Of a DNA stretch of 64,000 nt, positions 1 through 12,878 are shown piece after piece. Below the pieces are notes generated by a model. It was not told the origin of the DNA, did no database searches, and saw only the letters and a list, made by a program, of their open reading frames with translations. The DNA is from Diphasiastrum complanatum. Lineage: Eukaryota > Streptophyta > Lycopodiopsida > Lycopodiales > Lycopodiaceae. The DNA lies in contig CM055096.1 of NCBI GenBank assembly GCA_029204225.1, positions 77,490,580-77,554,579 of the forward strand. Direction: 5' to 3'. Both the position numbers and the translations under genes were made by a program. The number at the start of each line of letters is the position of its first letter. Position 1 is the stretch's first letter.

Positions 1-1412
1 GAAAGCTGCTGATACATCTGCGTGCTAGGAAAAGAGTGTGCGCTGGCAACCTCAACATGCAAGGGATGAGGCGTAATGACTGGCATAGCACGAATGCGTG
101 TAGTAATATGACTGCTGAGAAACGAGTGAGTGCTAATCGTGTCAACAAGGGCAATAAACTTACGACCAGTGATACGTACGCGAAGACGGATATGGCGTGG
201 AGCCGGCTTACCGGCCCAAGTAGCATAAGCAAGCTGAGCATGGCATACAACTAGATCAGGAACAAGCTCAGTGGGTGTGGCAAACTGATCAACTGGTGGG
301 TCATCATCAAGAATATGAAGGCATATGGCAGAATCAGGACTATCATCAGGTGTGTCAGCATCATGGAAATAGACGGTAGTAGTAGTGGCAGGCTGTCGGC
401 AGTCACGGGCGATATGATCAGGACTCTTACAGCTGAAACATACGCGCTTCTCACGGATCTCAGACATCTCAGGCTGTGAGTAGCGACGAACAAAAACAGG
501 ATGAGGAGAAAAAGGAGGACGTGGTGCAGAAGGAAGAGTGGACGAAGGTGAACTGACAGATGTGGGACTAGCAGAGGATGGAGAGGAAAAAATAGGATGT
601 GTGAAAGGACGCGAAGGACGAGAAACAGAGGAAGAGATGGGAGAGTACTTGTGCGGCAGTGCGGTAGCAAGGGAGATGGCGTGAGAAAGAGTGAGTGGAA
701 AAAAAGAAGAAACATCATACCTGAGTGCGCCTCGTAGACCAGCAACGTAGCGAAAGATGAGCTCCAATGTAGAAATATCTGGGAATAGATAGGAAAGCTC
801 TGTAAACCGTGTCGTATAAGCAGCCAAGTCACGAGTGTGAGATAAACTGCGAAAGACGTCGCGCTGTCGAATAAGCCACTGAGGATCAATCATCGCTAGG
901 CGGAGTGTTGTCATAAACTCTGTCCAACTAGCAAGGCCAGGGTGTGAAGCCGTCTGGCGAAACATGCGCCACCAAGTAGCAGCACGGCCTTCCAAATGTA
1001 AAGCAGCCAAATGTATCCGCTGAATGTCAGTCTTAGGAAACATAAGGAAGTAGGTCTCAAGCTTAGAATACCAATTCTCGAGTTCATTCCCATCGGATGA
1101 CCCAAAATACACAGTAAGCTGAACCTTATCCTTAAAGTCTTGTGGCAAAGGGCCAGAAGATGAAGGATTCTTGGGTGGTGGAAATGTACGTTGTGGGGGA
1201 ACAGGTGGAGATAGTGGAGAAACATTGGACTGTAATGATAGTGTAGCAATCTGGGTAGAAAGAGCAGTGAACGTCTCTTGTAACTCCTGGCGTAAATCAG
1301 TGCGTACATCACTCATGGCTTCCCTAAGATGATCTTGGAATTCATGCCGTACTTCGACAAGGTAAGTGGAAGACGGTATGCGAGGCTCAGAAGATGTAGG
1401 GGAAGTATCCAT
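1..1412 (-). CDS. Ty3/gypsy gag-protease polyprotein, 3' part off the window edge
   Basis: The frame is open from an ATG at 1412 to the left edge, about 470 codons without a stop. Residues about 100-250 form a Retrotrans_gag domain: a YFGSSDGNELENWYSKLE segment, then an AATWWRMF segment and a TRFTELSYLFPD segment. A Ser/Pro-rich linker follows. The zinc knuckle CFSCKSPDHIARDC (CX2CX4HX4C) lies near 425-465. The retropepsin region is reached near 125-170, but it reads ALVDTISTHSF where an active enzyme has D-(S/T)-G. Gag is therefore intact while the protease has lost its glycine. RT, RNase H and integrase would lie left of the window. The element is antisense to MYB3R and lies within one of its introns. 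Confidence 0.85.
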   Translation of the reverse strand, partial: MDTSPTSSEPRIPSSTYLVEVRHEFQDHLREAMSDVRTDLRQELQETFTALSTQIATLSLQSNVSPLSPPVPPQRTFPPPKNPSSSGPLPQDFKDKVQLTVYFGSSDGNELENWYSKLETYFLMFPKTDIQRIHLAALHLEGRAATWWRMFRQTASHPGLASWTEFMTTLRLAMIDPQWLIRQRDVFRSLSHTRDLAAYTTRFTELSYLFPDISTLELIFRYVAGLRGALRYDVSSFFPLTLSHAISLATALPHKYSPISSSVSRPSRPFTHPIFSSPSSASPTSVSSPSSTLPSAPRPPFSPHPVFVRRYSQPEMSEIREKRVCFSCKSPDHIARDCRQPATTTTVYFHDADTPDDSPDSAICLHILDDDPPVDQFATPTELVPDLVVCHAQLAYATWAGKPAPRHIRLRVRITGRKFIALVDTISTHSFLSSHITTRIRAMPVITPHPLHVEVASAHSFPSTQMYQQL

Positions 1413-2162
1413 GGTCAAGGAATGCAGGAAGTGAAGAGAGTGTAAGAAAAGCTTAATATCGGAGGGAGTGGACTTTTGTCGTCACCCCAAATACACTTTA
1501 GGTACACAAACGACACTAAGAGCAAGAAAGGAAATGACAAATGTCAAGAAAAGGTGTGGAAAGCAAGGAAAAACCAGCAAAGATACCTCTTGATAGAGCT
1601 CCAAGCGTGTGCGAAGAGCTGGCTGGAAAATGTGACCACAAGGAGAATGAAAGTGGGCGCTGGACAGCCTCCAATCAATGCTGAAAATATGGCTGGAAAT
1701 TTGTGGAAAACGTGATGAAATAGGGCAATGGACAACCTCCAATCAAAACTGAAATATGGCTGAAACTCTACTGGAACAATGGCTGAAAAATGTGATGAAG
1801 TAGGGGGCGCTGGACAGCCTCCAATCAATGCTGAAAAGATGGCTGAGAATCCTTTCCTTGAATCAAATGGAGGATTCAAAAAAAAAGAAGAGGGAAAAGG
1901 ATTTGGAACTTGGGCGCCGGAAATAATCTGCCCAATTTTTTTTTTTCTTTTCCGGCCGCCAAATCTAGCGGAAATACTTCCGCTAACTATCTGCTAAAGC
2001 TCCGCCCAGGAAAATGCTCTGATGGGAGTTGGTCCTCCTCCAAACTGTGCTGAATGTTGCTGAAGCAAAGAGACGAAAGCCCTCAGCAAAGAGAGAAAAA
2101 TCAGCAAGGAAAATGGGCACCCAATCAGAAAATCAAATCTGAAATTCAGCAACCAGGAAAGT
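1413..2162 (-). other. Untranslated leader of the gypsy element
   Basis: This is the stretch between primer-binding site and gag start. It holds an imperfect tandem repeat: three copies of a roughly 70-80-bp unit, starting near 1655, 1723 and 1805. The core is GGACAGCCTCCAATCAATGC followed by CTGAAAATATGGCTG or a variant. No coding frame is convincing. Confidence 0.6.
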
Positions 2163-2174
2163 GCTCTGATACCA
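2163..2174 (-). other. Primer-binding site (initiator Met tRNA) of the gypsy element
   Basis: Read on the - strand this is TGGTATCAGAGC, the usual plant tRNA-iMet primer site. It lies 5 nt downstream of the proposed LTR end. Confidence 0.8.
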
Positions 2175-2179
2175 AGTTA

Positions 2180-2674
2180 TGATCAAAATCTCAGGTGTTG
2201 AATCAATGAAGTATAAAAGATAGCAATACACTAAAGCCCTACAAGCAATAGACAAGACAATAGGTTCTCCCACGAAGAGCCCAAGCAATACCAATGAATA
2301 ATCTGAAAAATGAGTGTACAAATGCCCCTTTAAATACCCTACCAATGAACCCTAAAATAGGAATTCAAAAGTAAACGGAGGCAAAATGTGGAGGAAAAAT
2401 AGTGCACCCTCCTACGGCGCCCCCCACTCCACATATAACCATATAATAAGGGCCCAAGGCCAGTCAATGTCATAAAAAAGGACCCAGTCTGGGTCATAAG
2501 CATATAAAAAGGCTCTGGGGCCTGTACATGACTAATATAAAATGCGTAACCAGAAATATACATAAACAACAGTAAATGTAAAGAGGCCTGTGGAATATAT
2601 GCAGAGTAGCCTAGTAGGCTTGTATCCTGTAGTCCGTAACTAAGGGTGGAGGGCCATTTTTTCTCCCTGGATCA
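2180..2674 (-). repeat. 5' LTR of the gypsy element
   Basis: The LTR is bounded by TGATC at its start (right side) and GATCA at its end, adjacent to the primer-binding site. That gives 495 bp with a 5-bp inverted terminus. A TATA-like element, TATTTAAAGG on the - strand, lies near 2331-2340. The second LTR is outside the window, so the outer boundary rests only on the terminal inverted repeat and position. Confidence 0.6.
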
Positions 2675-3452
2675 ATGAGAGAGCTCTGTTTTGAATATCA
2701 GACTTGTCAGGCAATGTAGTGTCAAATGGCCCGAAGTGTTTCAAAGGTTTCACCTTTTCGCGAATTTTCTTCCTTTAGGTTATTAGTCATTAGTGCAAGT
2801 TACATATGATAATTTTGTAAGTTGCATTCTTAATGGTAAACAAAATCCTTTGACCAACACAAATAAGCATCACAATCCACATTATTAATGCATTCAATCG
2901 TTTCCAAGGCAGAAAGCATACAAGGAGAAGAAATGTCCACATTTCCATTAATTTTATATGACATGTTTGATAAATTTCTGAAAACAATGAACTCCATATT
3001 TGATTAGGTTCTCATGTAGGTGCTCAATATTCTTTAATAAACGCGAGTTGAAAATTGAGATGGTGTTAGAAAAGCCTTTCAGCATCTCGTTGCCCATTTG
3101 AGCAGAAGCATCATGGCAGCTTATTTTAACATATGCCCATGCCCAGACTTGTGCATTCGACATCTCTCCCCCATGTTTGTTGCACAATTAGGGGTCAAAT
3201 ATTGCTGGATAAGGTCTTCAATTTTATCTATTCAATTATAGGCATACAATAGTCGTATGGTAACTCTAATAAGCTAAGTGCATGCAGCCTTACACATCTT
3301 TTTAGTTTTAGGTGAACATACACGTCTTTAGTACTATCATTTATCAACGCTCTCAAAATGGATTATGAAACAATGCTCTACTTCTGAGTTGAGAACCCAG
3401 TTGTTTTCTCCTATTGGTATTTAATGTGATATATTCTTTGTTTTATGAACAG
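2675..3452 (+). other. MYB3R intron sequence, 5' of the first visible exon
   Basis: AT-rich, with no convincing coding exon or transposon ends. It ends with the acceptor TTATGAACAG before 3453. The R1 start of the MYB domain was looked for here and not found. Confidence 0.5.
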
Positions 3453-3547
3453 CGGAGTACTTTAGTGATAGGACCGATGTACAATGTCTACACAGATGGC
3501 AAAAAGTTCTTAATCCCGATCTTATCAAGGGACCTTGGACAAAAGAG
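3453..3547 (+). CDS. MYB3R: MYB3R exon: end of R1, start of R2
   Basis: The acceptor is AACAG and the donor GAG|GTAGG. It begins with the last two bases of a split codon and encodes EYFSDRTDVQ, CLHRWQKVLN and PDLIKGPWTKE. The final residues open R2. Confidence 0.9.
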
Positions 3548-6500
3548 GTAGGACCTAATGCATATCCTTTCTGAAGTATTGGATTTGACATATGATGCAA
3601 ATTTCTTGCTAGTGATAATGTCGAAAAGGTCATTGGAGGTTGGCTGGAATTATTGCAATCAAATTTGGATTAAGTTATCTTTCTGGATGGTACCTTGAAT
3701 CTCATAGTACCTTGTGTTTTCAGGAAGATGACAAGATAGTGGAACTTGTGAACAAGTATGGAGCTAAGAAATGGTCTGTTATTGCACAGAACCTCCCTGG
3801 CCGTATAGGCAAACAATGCCGGGAAAGGTAGGAAAAGGGTTGGTTTTCTTGTACTATCCATTTATTGTTTTCTTAGAGTGCACAACTCATGGTATATTAG
3901 AACAAGTCTATCATCGAGTTAAAGGCGTTCAGGTTTATCAATTGAACAACTGAGCATTGGAACCTTTCATCATCTCCTCAGAAATGATGTTGTATTTCAG
4001 ATGGCATAATCATCTAAATCCAAATATCAAGCGAGAGGCATGGTCAGAACAAGAAGATCTTGCACTAATTTATGCCCATAAAGTGTATGGAAACAAGTGG
4101 GCAGAAATCGCGAAGTTTTTGCCTGGACGGTACCGTCTATTTTGTTTATGTCTTTTGTATCGTGTATTCCCCTTCATCTAGTAGAATGAGAAGCCATGTG
4201 GTGTAGCATATTAACTCATTAAGTTACGGAAGTGCTGTAAGTTTTAAGTTGAGATGTTTTTCTGCTGGCTAAGTCCTTCCATTTCATCTTATTTTGGTTT
4301 CAGTACGGACAACTCTATTAAGAATCATTGGAATAGCACTATGAAAAAAAAGGTTGACCCCACTTCGGCAGTGGATCCTATATCAAAAGCTCTTGCAGCA
4401 TACCAATCACAACATGAGACAAATTCTAGTTGTCCATTGGAGGCACGACCACCATTTTGTCCACTACCTTTGGAAGGCCATGTCCCTCAGCTGAACAGTG
4501 CAAGCACAGCTTCTGCGTCAGTGACCTTTGTGGAAGCCCTTACTATCCACACCCCTACTATCGATGCTTTGGTTAGGGTGACGGAATCTTCTGCTCATGC
4601 CAGTAATGAGCAGTTTGATACCTTTAAGGTGGGAAGTTCTGAAATGACATCACCCCCTATGTTTGAGAACGTTGGTAGGGCAAATTTCCGTCTGGACTCA
4701 CTAGTTTTGCAGAAAGCACTTTCGAAGCCACCTCATCCAACAAGCGGAATGACCTCACTACCAGGTTTACCATCACTACTCTCAGGAATGAGCCAGATCT
4801 CTATGTCTAAGGTGCTTTCTGACTGTACGTCTGGATTGAGTCCTGAGCGAGCATCTTACGACTATTGCACTTCTGTAAATACTGCAGATATTAACCTGCC
4901 CTTAATCTCTTCCCAAGCTATGGTGGATGCTGAATGCAGCATGGGCCTTTGTGAAGAATCACCGTCATCACTGATGTCTTTATTGTCTGATAGTCCTGTT
5001 GGTCCTACTTCATTGGCTCTTACAGCCTCAGTAGGCATGAAGCATAACAGCTTGTTATCTTCGACTTCAGTTGATATTGAATGTGGAAGTGTGGGTTCAC
5101 AAATGGAAGAGTCTCCAGGGAACATCCTTATTCATTGTTTAGAACCAGTCATTAACTTATTAAATAACACAAAAATTGGACATGATCAAATAGCAGAGAC
5201 TGAGGTGAGTCAGTACAAAGATGAACTAGTAAGGGCTGATGAGGTAAGCACGTCAACAGCAGTTTCCTTTTGTTCATCAGAGTCAGTTTCTCTTGAACAT
5301 CAGACTTTTACTAGTCCGGAATTATTATTTTACCAGCCACCTCGCTTAACCAGTTCCGATCTTCCATTTTTGAGTTACGATCTTATATGTCCCAGCAATG
5401 ACTCAAATGAGGATTACAGCCCTCTGGGTGTCAGGCAGATGATCATGCCTTCTCTGAATTGTACCACTCCTTTTGGTTATGCTATAAACTCTCCCTGGAT
5501 AAAAAAGACTCCTCAGCAGAAGCTTAAATATGCTGCGAGAAGCTTTGGTGTCACTCCTTCCATTATGCGAAAACGGCCTAGGCCACTGCTAAGCCCTTTG
5601 TCTGGAGCTTTGCAAAATGATCAAAAGCAAGAGCCAAATGATGCAGCTACGAGTAGTGAAGGTGCTGAGGGTAATGGCTCTGATGGTACTGTTTCATGTG
5701 AAGCTAAAGGATCCATTGAAAACTCTGCTGGGAAACAGACCGTTTCTTTTCGAGAAGATTCCTCAGTGGTTGGAGGATGCAGTAAAGCTTGTGATGGTGT
5801 AGCTCTGTGGGTATCTCCTCCTTATAATCTGACAAGCAAGAGTGTAGCAGTCATCAATGTGGATGACAATGGGAGTGATGACTTCAGAAGACTGCGAAAC
5901 AGATACCAAATATGTGCAGAAGAAATCAATGCTGAAGAACTTGGAACCAAGAGCCCAGGTGTATCCATTGACAACCTGGCAGACAAGGCACCTTCAAACA
6001 AGAGATTTGAAAGCAATATAAGAAAGTCTTCCAAAAGAGGGAGAGCTGCACGACTAGTTCAACAGAGGCCTGTGAATGGTAAACTGAATCTGGACCAGGA
6101 CTATAAGATCAAGGTACTCTATCTCACTACGAGTTGTATATTTTATTGTAGAACTTAAGAGTTGATATTATTGTACCCTACTTATGTTAAATTAATGCCA
6201 TACCTGCATCGGATGCAACATTGTTCTGGACAGCAGAATGCTGTCTGGAAAGCTATATTTTATGTTATTTCTTGTACTAGAAATAGGAAAAAACTATCTC
6301 AAAGCTGCTTTCTAACATTGAAACCAGATTTTTTTAAGTTCTCAAAGAATTTGCAAACAATGAGAACAAAAAACAACGAAAAATAAATGCCGCTTTCATC
6401 CTATACTTTGGCGGCTTTCTCAAACAGTGAAACTAGGGTTGTACAGTCCCAAATTTTTTTTGGATATAAAATGAATTATCTGGCGTTATTATTGGCTTTC

Positions 6501-9500
6501 CGACAATTTGAATGACAACTTATAATATAATTTTTCTGGATACGCGGATTTCTAAGGACTTTGCACCAACAACAAATGTTAGACTAGTCACTCACTAGCT
6601 TGCTAAATTGATCGAAATGCTAACCAAATGCATATGGATTCAAAAGAAACTTGAAACTTGGTCAGATACTTGCACAATTTGTAAACGATCCGTACAACAA
6701 GTTGATAAATGCATTTAATCCATTCACAAATTGCATATACATCAAGCTTACAGCACAATCCCTACACACATGTAGAAGAGAGCCAATAATAAATGATAAT
6801 ATTTCACTAGACTTCTCTAAATCTCAAACGAACTTTGGCTCAACCTTTCTCCACATCCTACCTGCTATTTATAGCTGAAAGATATGACCCTCTCTTTGTA
6901 GAGCCATATACCCTAACTACTGGGCCAAAACTAGCTATATTGGTGAATTATGTTTATGTAATTTGATCTTACATGTGAAAAAACCGTGAGAAGTTAATTA
7001 TGAAATTTGGCCTCTAAAATGCCTAAAATAACCAAAATAGATCATTACTAGTTGACAATATTTTACATCTACTTTGATGACTTTGGCTGTAATTTGACGT
7101 ATTTTGAGTAATGCCAAAGTCCAACTTCGTGAATCATTAGCGGACCATGAATGCGCTGTGTTCCAGGAGTGTTCCAGAACGGTTCCGAGATCCTAGAGTG
7201 TTCCGGATTGGAATGGTACAAATGTTTTTTTTTTTTGTAGATTATAGTGTGTTTTTATATCCTTCCACAAGGTATTCATGATTCTACTATTCCCTATTGA
7301 GTTTCAAACACGGTGGCTTTTTTAGTTTTGTTTTTTTGCTATAATTTTAAAATTTGCTTCGAACAATCCATTTGAAACAAACTTTTCGAAATGTAGTTTC
7401 ATTGAATGGAACGCGTTTCAGTGAAACATTGTGCTCTTTAACTACACATGTTGCCTTCTCTTAATGATCAAGTATGATTTGTCCATCACAATTCATCAGA
7501 TTCTTATCCTATACTTGACAATAAGAGAACATGAATATTATTATTCTTATAAGACATATGAGTTGCTTTAAAAAATTCTTTGTGCGAGAAAAATTTCGGA
7601 CATACCAACTCACTTTGCAGTGCATATAAAGAATGTAATTTTCAAAATTTTCTTACTCTAGACATGGCACAAAGTGTCATTCCATCTAGACCTTATGACT
7701 CTTGAGTAACTAAAGATTTATCGAAACTTCAATATGTGAAGTTTTAACTATCCAACTCACTTGAGTTTATGGGATAATTATCTTTCCAATTGGGAAAAAA
7801 ATTAAATCCAAAAGTTCCTATGTATCCTATGCACATAACCTTCTGAATGAGACTCAAAAGGACTCATAATGATTGTGACTTATAAGCAATACATATAAAC
7901 TATCATATCAGTGAATGATATTAAACTATAGATTCAATCAGCTAACTTAGAAGTAACGCTCTTGATTTGGTTAGTTGTACCTGATTTAGAAATATTGAAT
8001 GTTTAGGTGTGGGCCCTATTTCAAAACAGAAAATTCAATCAGATTTCAAATCCTTCCTGGGTTAATAAGTAATTCTTATCAAGATATAATATTAACCTAT
8101 GAGTAGTAGTCTTCGAACAATTCTCACCAATATGCCTATGTTTTACTGACTAGTTTATGCATGCATATAAACTCAGTCCAAGGAACTCAAAGCGAATTTA
8201 CAGAATTAAGAACTTGCATAGAGAAATCATTATCCTAGAATGATTCATTGCATAGGATATCTCTACAAATCGCATGCAATTTGTAAATATGACATATTTA
8301 ATTGAGAATCCTATAGCTTAGTTAAATCTGAGAGAGTCTATTACTCAGATAGTGCTCTCTGGTAAAATAACCACCCAAAATCTGGATCGGAGATTTTTTC
8401 AAAAGAATATATTGTTAAGAGGATCCTAGTTATTACTAGATTAAGTTGATCGCAACCATCAAGGAACAAATTTCAATAGATTATTTCTTGTTATAGAACT
8501 TTTTAGTTATGATACAAATCGATTTGATTCGTAATCAATAACGTTCTGTTGTCTAAATTTCCTTCCCTTACATCTTCTAACTAGATTTGTTCAAACAATC
8601 CTTAGAAGAATTTAACAATATCAAAAACATCTTGTCGATCCCAATGTTAAAGAGGTGCTTCATCTATACACATTACAGATTTCTCTTGGAATCAATGCTA
8701 CATACAAATGTTTCGCTTAGATAAATTTTATATTACCCTACTTCTCCCCTTTTTGATAGGAAGCTATACGAGTTTCTAATTGGTGACATATCACTCTAGA
8801 TATGGCCTAGGAGAAGTCTTAAAGAAGATCTTTGAGAATCTGAAAAGTCCATAATATGTGTTGCGTCAACGTAATCCAATATGGTTAATGACTTATCCAA
8901 AGATATTCTTTGTTTGTCATTATTACCTCTTAGAAAATCGACTTGTATAGATCTGAAAAGGATCACTAATAGGGGAAAAAAACAATGCTGAAATACAATT
9001 TAATCAACCTTTTAGTTGAGTCTCTCTTTTCAATTTTCGGTTCTTAAAGGAATTTAAGATGTAAATGGTTCTTTTGATATGCTAGACCTCAAAATCAATT
9101 TCTGAATAAGGTCTGCCCATCGGGCCTTACGATCTTTTAGACCTTTTCGATCTTTTAGTGTTGTGTGGGTTATCATTACTTATCGGTTTCTTGTTTTCTT
9201 CTGTTGGTGTTTGACGACATCATCGTAATAGATTCTCAAAAGCCGTACTAGGTTGTCGTAAGAAGGAGGAAGACTAGCAAGAAGAGAAATAGTAGCATCG
9301 TCTTCCAAAATTGACGAACCTGTTGCAGCTGATTGATTCAAATTATTTGAACTCATTCAGATGATCACTGATTGAGGTACCTTCACTCATTTTGAGGGTA
9401 AGGACCTTCTTTCTCATAAAGAGACGAGTCAAAATATCCCATGCTTCTTTCGAAGTAAAATATCTCATGCTTTTTTCGAAGTAGAATAATTTGATACATG

Positions 9501-12500
9501 AGCTATATGAGTATCTTTCAGATTTAAAAATACAATGACAATTGCTTTTCCATCCGTTGCTTTCCATACAAGTAGCAATTCTGGATGGAGCAAAGGCCGA
9601 GTCACTTTTGGAAATCGTGACAGTTCTGTCACCATTGATTCAACAGGCAAAGTCAAACTTGCACGCATCCATGATGAAGGGTCCTTGACCACCAACTCAG
9701 TGTTTGAACCATACTAGTCCAGCCACGAAAAGGTCATTATGTTAAATCAATTGATATCATAAACTGGAGTCACGGTTTAGCTACCATTGATTGTGTGAAT
9801 GTCGATTACTGTGCCCAGCATTAGGATGATTGTACCTCTCCACTCTCGATCGATCACGACCAATTTCCTAATGTTGATACACCTATCATCAATATCATTT
9901 TATTGATATCCTTCCACACAATGATAAATTACTAAATGTTGAATGAATCAGAAGATTTATTCGTCGATGACGAGAATGTCTTATGAATTCAGATCTTTCC
10001 AGAAGATTTGGACATTTATGATATTCAGATCCTCAATTACATGGAGGCACTTCCACTTAGGGCCTATCTGCAACATGCTTCCAAGGTGGACCCGGTTGCC
10101 AAGGTTACAGGTGAAAAGCCTAATACAAAATTCTACCGAACTATCCATGGGATCTCTGCGAGGAGAAGACTATCTTTCAAATTGATGACGAGATCCTCCA
10201 TGACGTACCACCCGTTCCTCATCCACACACCTCTCCACAGCCAAAGCCTCAACCATGTGGCCATGCTATGAAAGAAAAGATGAACAAAGGGTCTTTTTTG
10301 GATTTAGAACTCCTCTAATGTTTCTTAAAGTCAACACAGATTCGATGTTTTCCATTTTTCTTGGAAACGATGACAATTGGGGAGACCCACTCAATATGCT
10401 TGATTTCATAGATAAATCCTGCATCTAAGAGGTGTTGTAATTCTTCTTTGATCTTGGCCTTATAGATTGGATTGCATATGTATGGACAACTAGCAGTTGG
10501 CCTCACTCCCGGTTTAAGCGGGATACGATGCACAGCTACCTGGGGTGAGACGTCTTTCATGTCTTTATAGGTCCACGCAAAGACATGTCTATATTTTCGC
10601 AAGAGCTTTTCAAGCCATCTGCGTTGTTCGTGATTGAGATGAGCTCCAACGTGGACAATATATCCGTTGGTTTCATTTGGCTCACTCAGAGAAAGGGTGA
10701 TAGTTCGCGCAAGGCCTTCATAGGGTGAATTACCATTTGGCTCACGTTGAGCATGGGATAATTGGATTGTAACATCCTCAATCGTATAGTCCTTAAAGTA
10801 TGTAGGGACATCATGGGCTGGAGATTTGAGGGGGGCCTTGCCTTTCACCTGCCGGGAGGTGATTGGGGACGTTGCTGGTTTCAACATTGATTATGTTTTT
10901 CAGATGCAAATTTTGCTTCATAATGATGGTGTGAGAAAAGCTCAACTTCCAAAACATTGATTATGTTTTTTAAATGCATATTCTACTTCATAATGGTCAT
11001 GTGAAAAAATAGCAACTATGCATTACACAATGGAATGAGCTAGGCATATGACATTCTGCCTAGCTCAGCCCCTCCCGCCTCACCTATGAATCTTTATCGG
11101 GCATAATGTCATCTACCTGGCTCATTCCATAATACCTTTACCATAGGCTTATTAATGTCAAATTGCGGGGTAATTCGATTAGTATTTCAACCAACAAACA
11201 CTCTGAATTCTTGGACATAAGTCACTAATTCATAGTTGACGATACGACAATTGATAAAATGAATATTTAATCTGGGCCAAAAAAAATTGTGCATTTCTGG
11301 ACATAACTGTTTCGGAATTCCGTATGGAGTTCGGCCACTTACTGCTTTTGAAGGACTTTTCGGAAGTTCTCTCCACTTGGAGGAAGCTTTTCCTTCTTGA
11401 ACGAAATGACCGATAAAATTCATTTTTAAATCCATGACTTATATGAATTAGCAAAGTGGGCTAATCCAAGTATTGCATTTTATTAACGTGTTGCTTATTG
11501 CTTTGATGGTGTTCCATATTCAAAATTGGTCGAATTGGCCTATTTGAACTTTTCGAATTGGTCCTAGGGTTTTCGAATTGGCAAATCGGGTTTAGGGTTT
11601 CTGAAGTAAAATTATTTTGTAGATTTGGCTAGAATTCAAAAAAGTAAAAAGCATAGTTGCATAAGGCATTGATCATAATAGATATCATCATTGAATTATA
11701 AGCATTAAAAATTCCAAATTCCATATTTTAATGACTAACCAACCGTTTAAACTTTACCCAATACGTGTTACCAGATACTTGTATTATTATGTATACTTTT
11801 AGTGTTTGAACCATAGTTGCAGCGAATCTCGATTCGCTGGGTCTGCGATTCGCGGGTCGCGATTCTGCGAATCGCGATTCGCGACCCAGAATCGCAAAAA
11901 AAAAAAAATTTTTTTTTTTTTTTTGGAAAAATAGCTTATTGCTGAAATTTTTTTAGGGGATCAATGGTCAAACCAGCGTTTTGCCTCTCATAAGTGCAGT
12001 AGATGAGGTACAAACAAATCTTATTTTCAGTAGCTATCCGGTTGTCATTTGCTCTGGTTTTCAGTAAATGTTAATGCTACAGTTTGGACTATCAACTGTA
12101 TGGATGATGATCACTTTTGCAATTGGTTCACTGGAGATGTGAGTGCAATGTACATACAGTTGGGGGCATAAATATTGGGTCCTTCTCGGCGCGCATTTGG
12201 ACCCCATTTTTATCTACGGGGGGGCGGTGGCATTTTTATCTACAATGTCTATATAGCAAGAAGCTCTAGGGGGTTCGGGGGACAGTAGCCCCCCGGGAAA
12301 CGGGGGGTTCGGGGGGCGGTAGCCCCCTGGTGGGGGGTTTGGAGGGCAACGCCCCCCGACGGCGGGGTCCGGGGGCTGCCGGTAGACCCCGGCCCCGACG
12401 GTAAGGCCTCTTCATGATTTGGCCTTCCAACTCCCCGAGTGAAAACACACTTTTTGGTGTTTCGCACCCGAAACAGTCGGCAAACTACACAATCATAATC

Positions 12501-12792
12501 CCCTCGATCAGAGCTTTTATCTGATACCCATATTGCCTAAAAGAATTTCAAAAAAAAAAAAAAAAAAAATCGATTCTATACGATTCTGGGAAAATCCCGA
12601 ATCGCAAATCGGAATCACGATTCGGGAATCGCGCTCCAACTATGGTTTGAACTTAATACAATAAACTTGAGAGTGATGTCAAATCATAGATGGATCATGA
12701 AACAAATAACAATGAAATTATAAAGGTATGAACTCAAAACATTTAACCTTCAACAATCTAGATTGCAATTTAAATTTTACATAATTCGTAAT

Positions 12793-12878
<86 letters not shown>

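Noticed and set aside
251-1312. Two - strand open frames rich in Leu/Ser/Pro (251-889 and 911-1312)
   Set aside because: They are shadows of the gypsy gag frame, which is open through both and carries the real domain motifs.
4862-6034. Small frames inside the MYB3R large exon (4862-5125, 5617-5802, 5822-6034)
   Set aside because: All overlap the long conserved MYB3R frame and are chance frames.
9943-10271. Possible gene in the MYB3R intron
   Set aside because: Two short overlapping frames with no domain, no splice logic and no link to the neighbouring retroelement pieces.
12249-12467. Pro/Gly-rich small ORFs
   Set aside because: They come from the G-rich core of hAT-like element 1 and have no other support.
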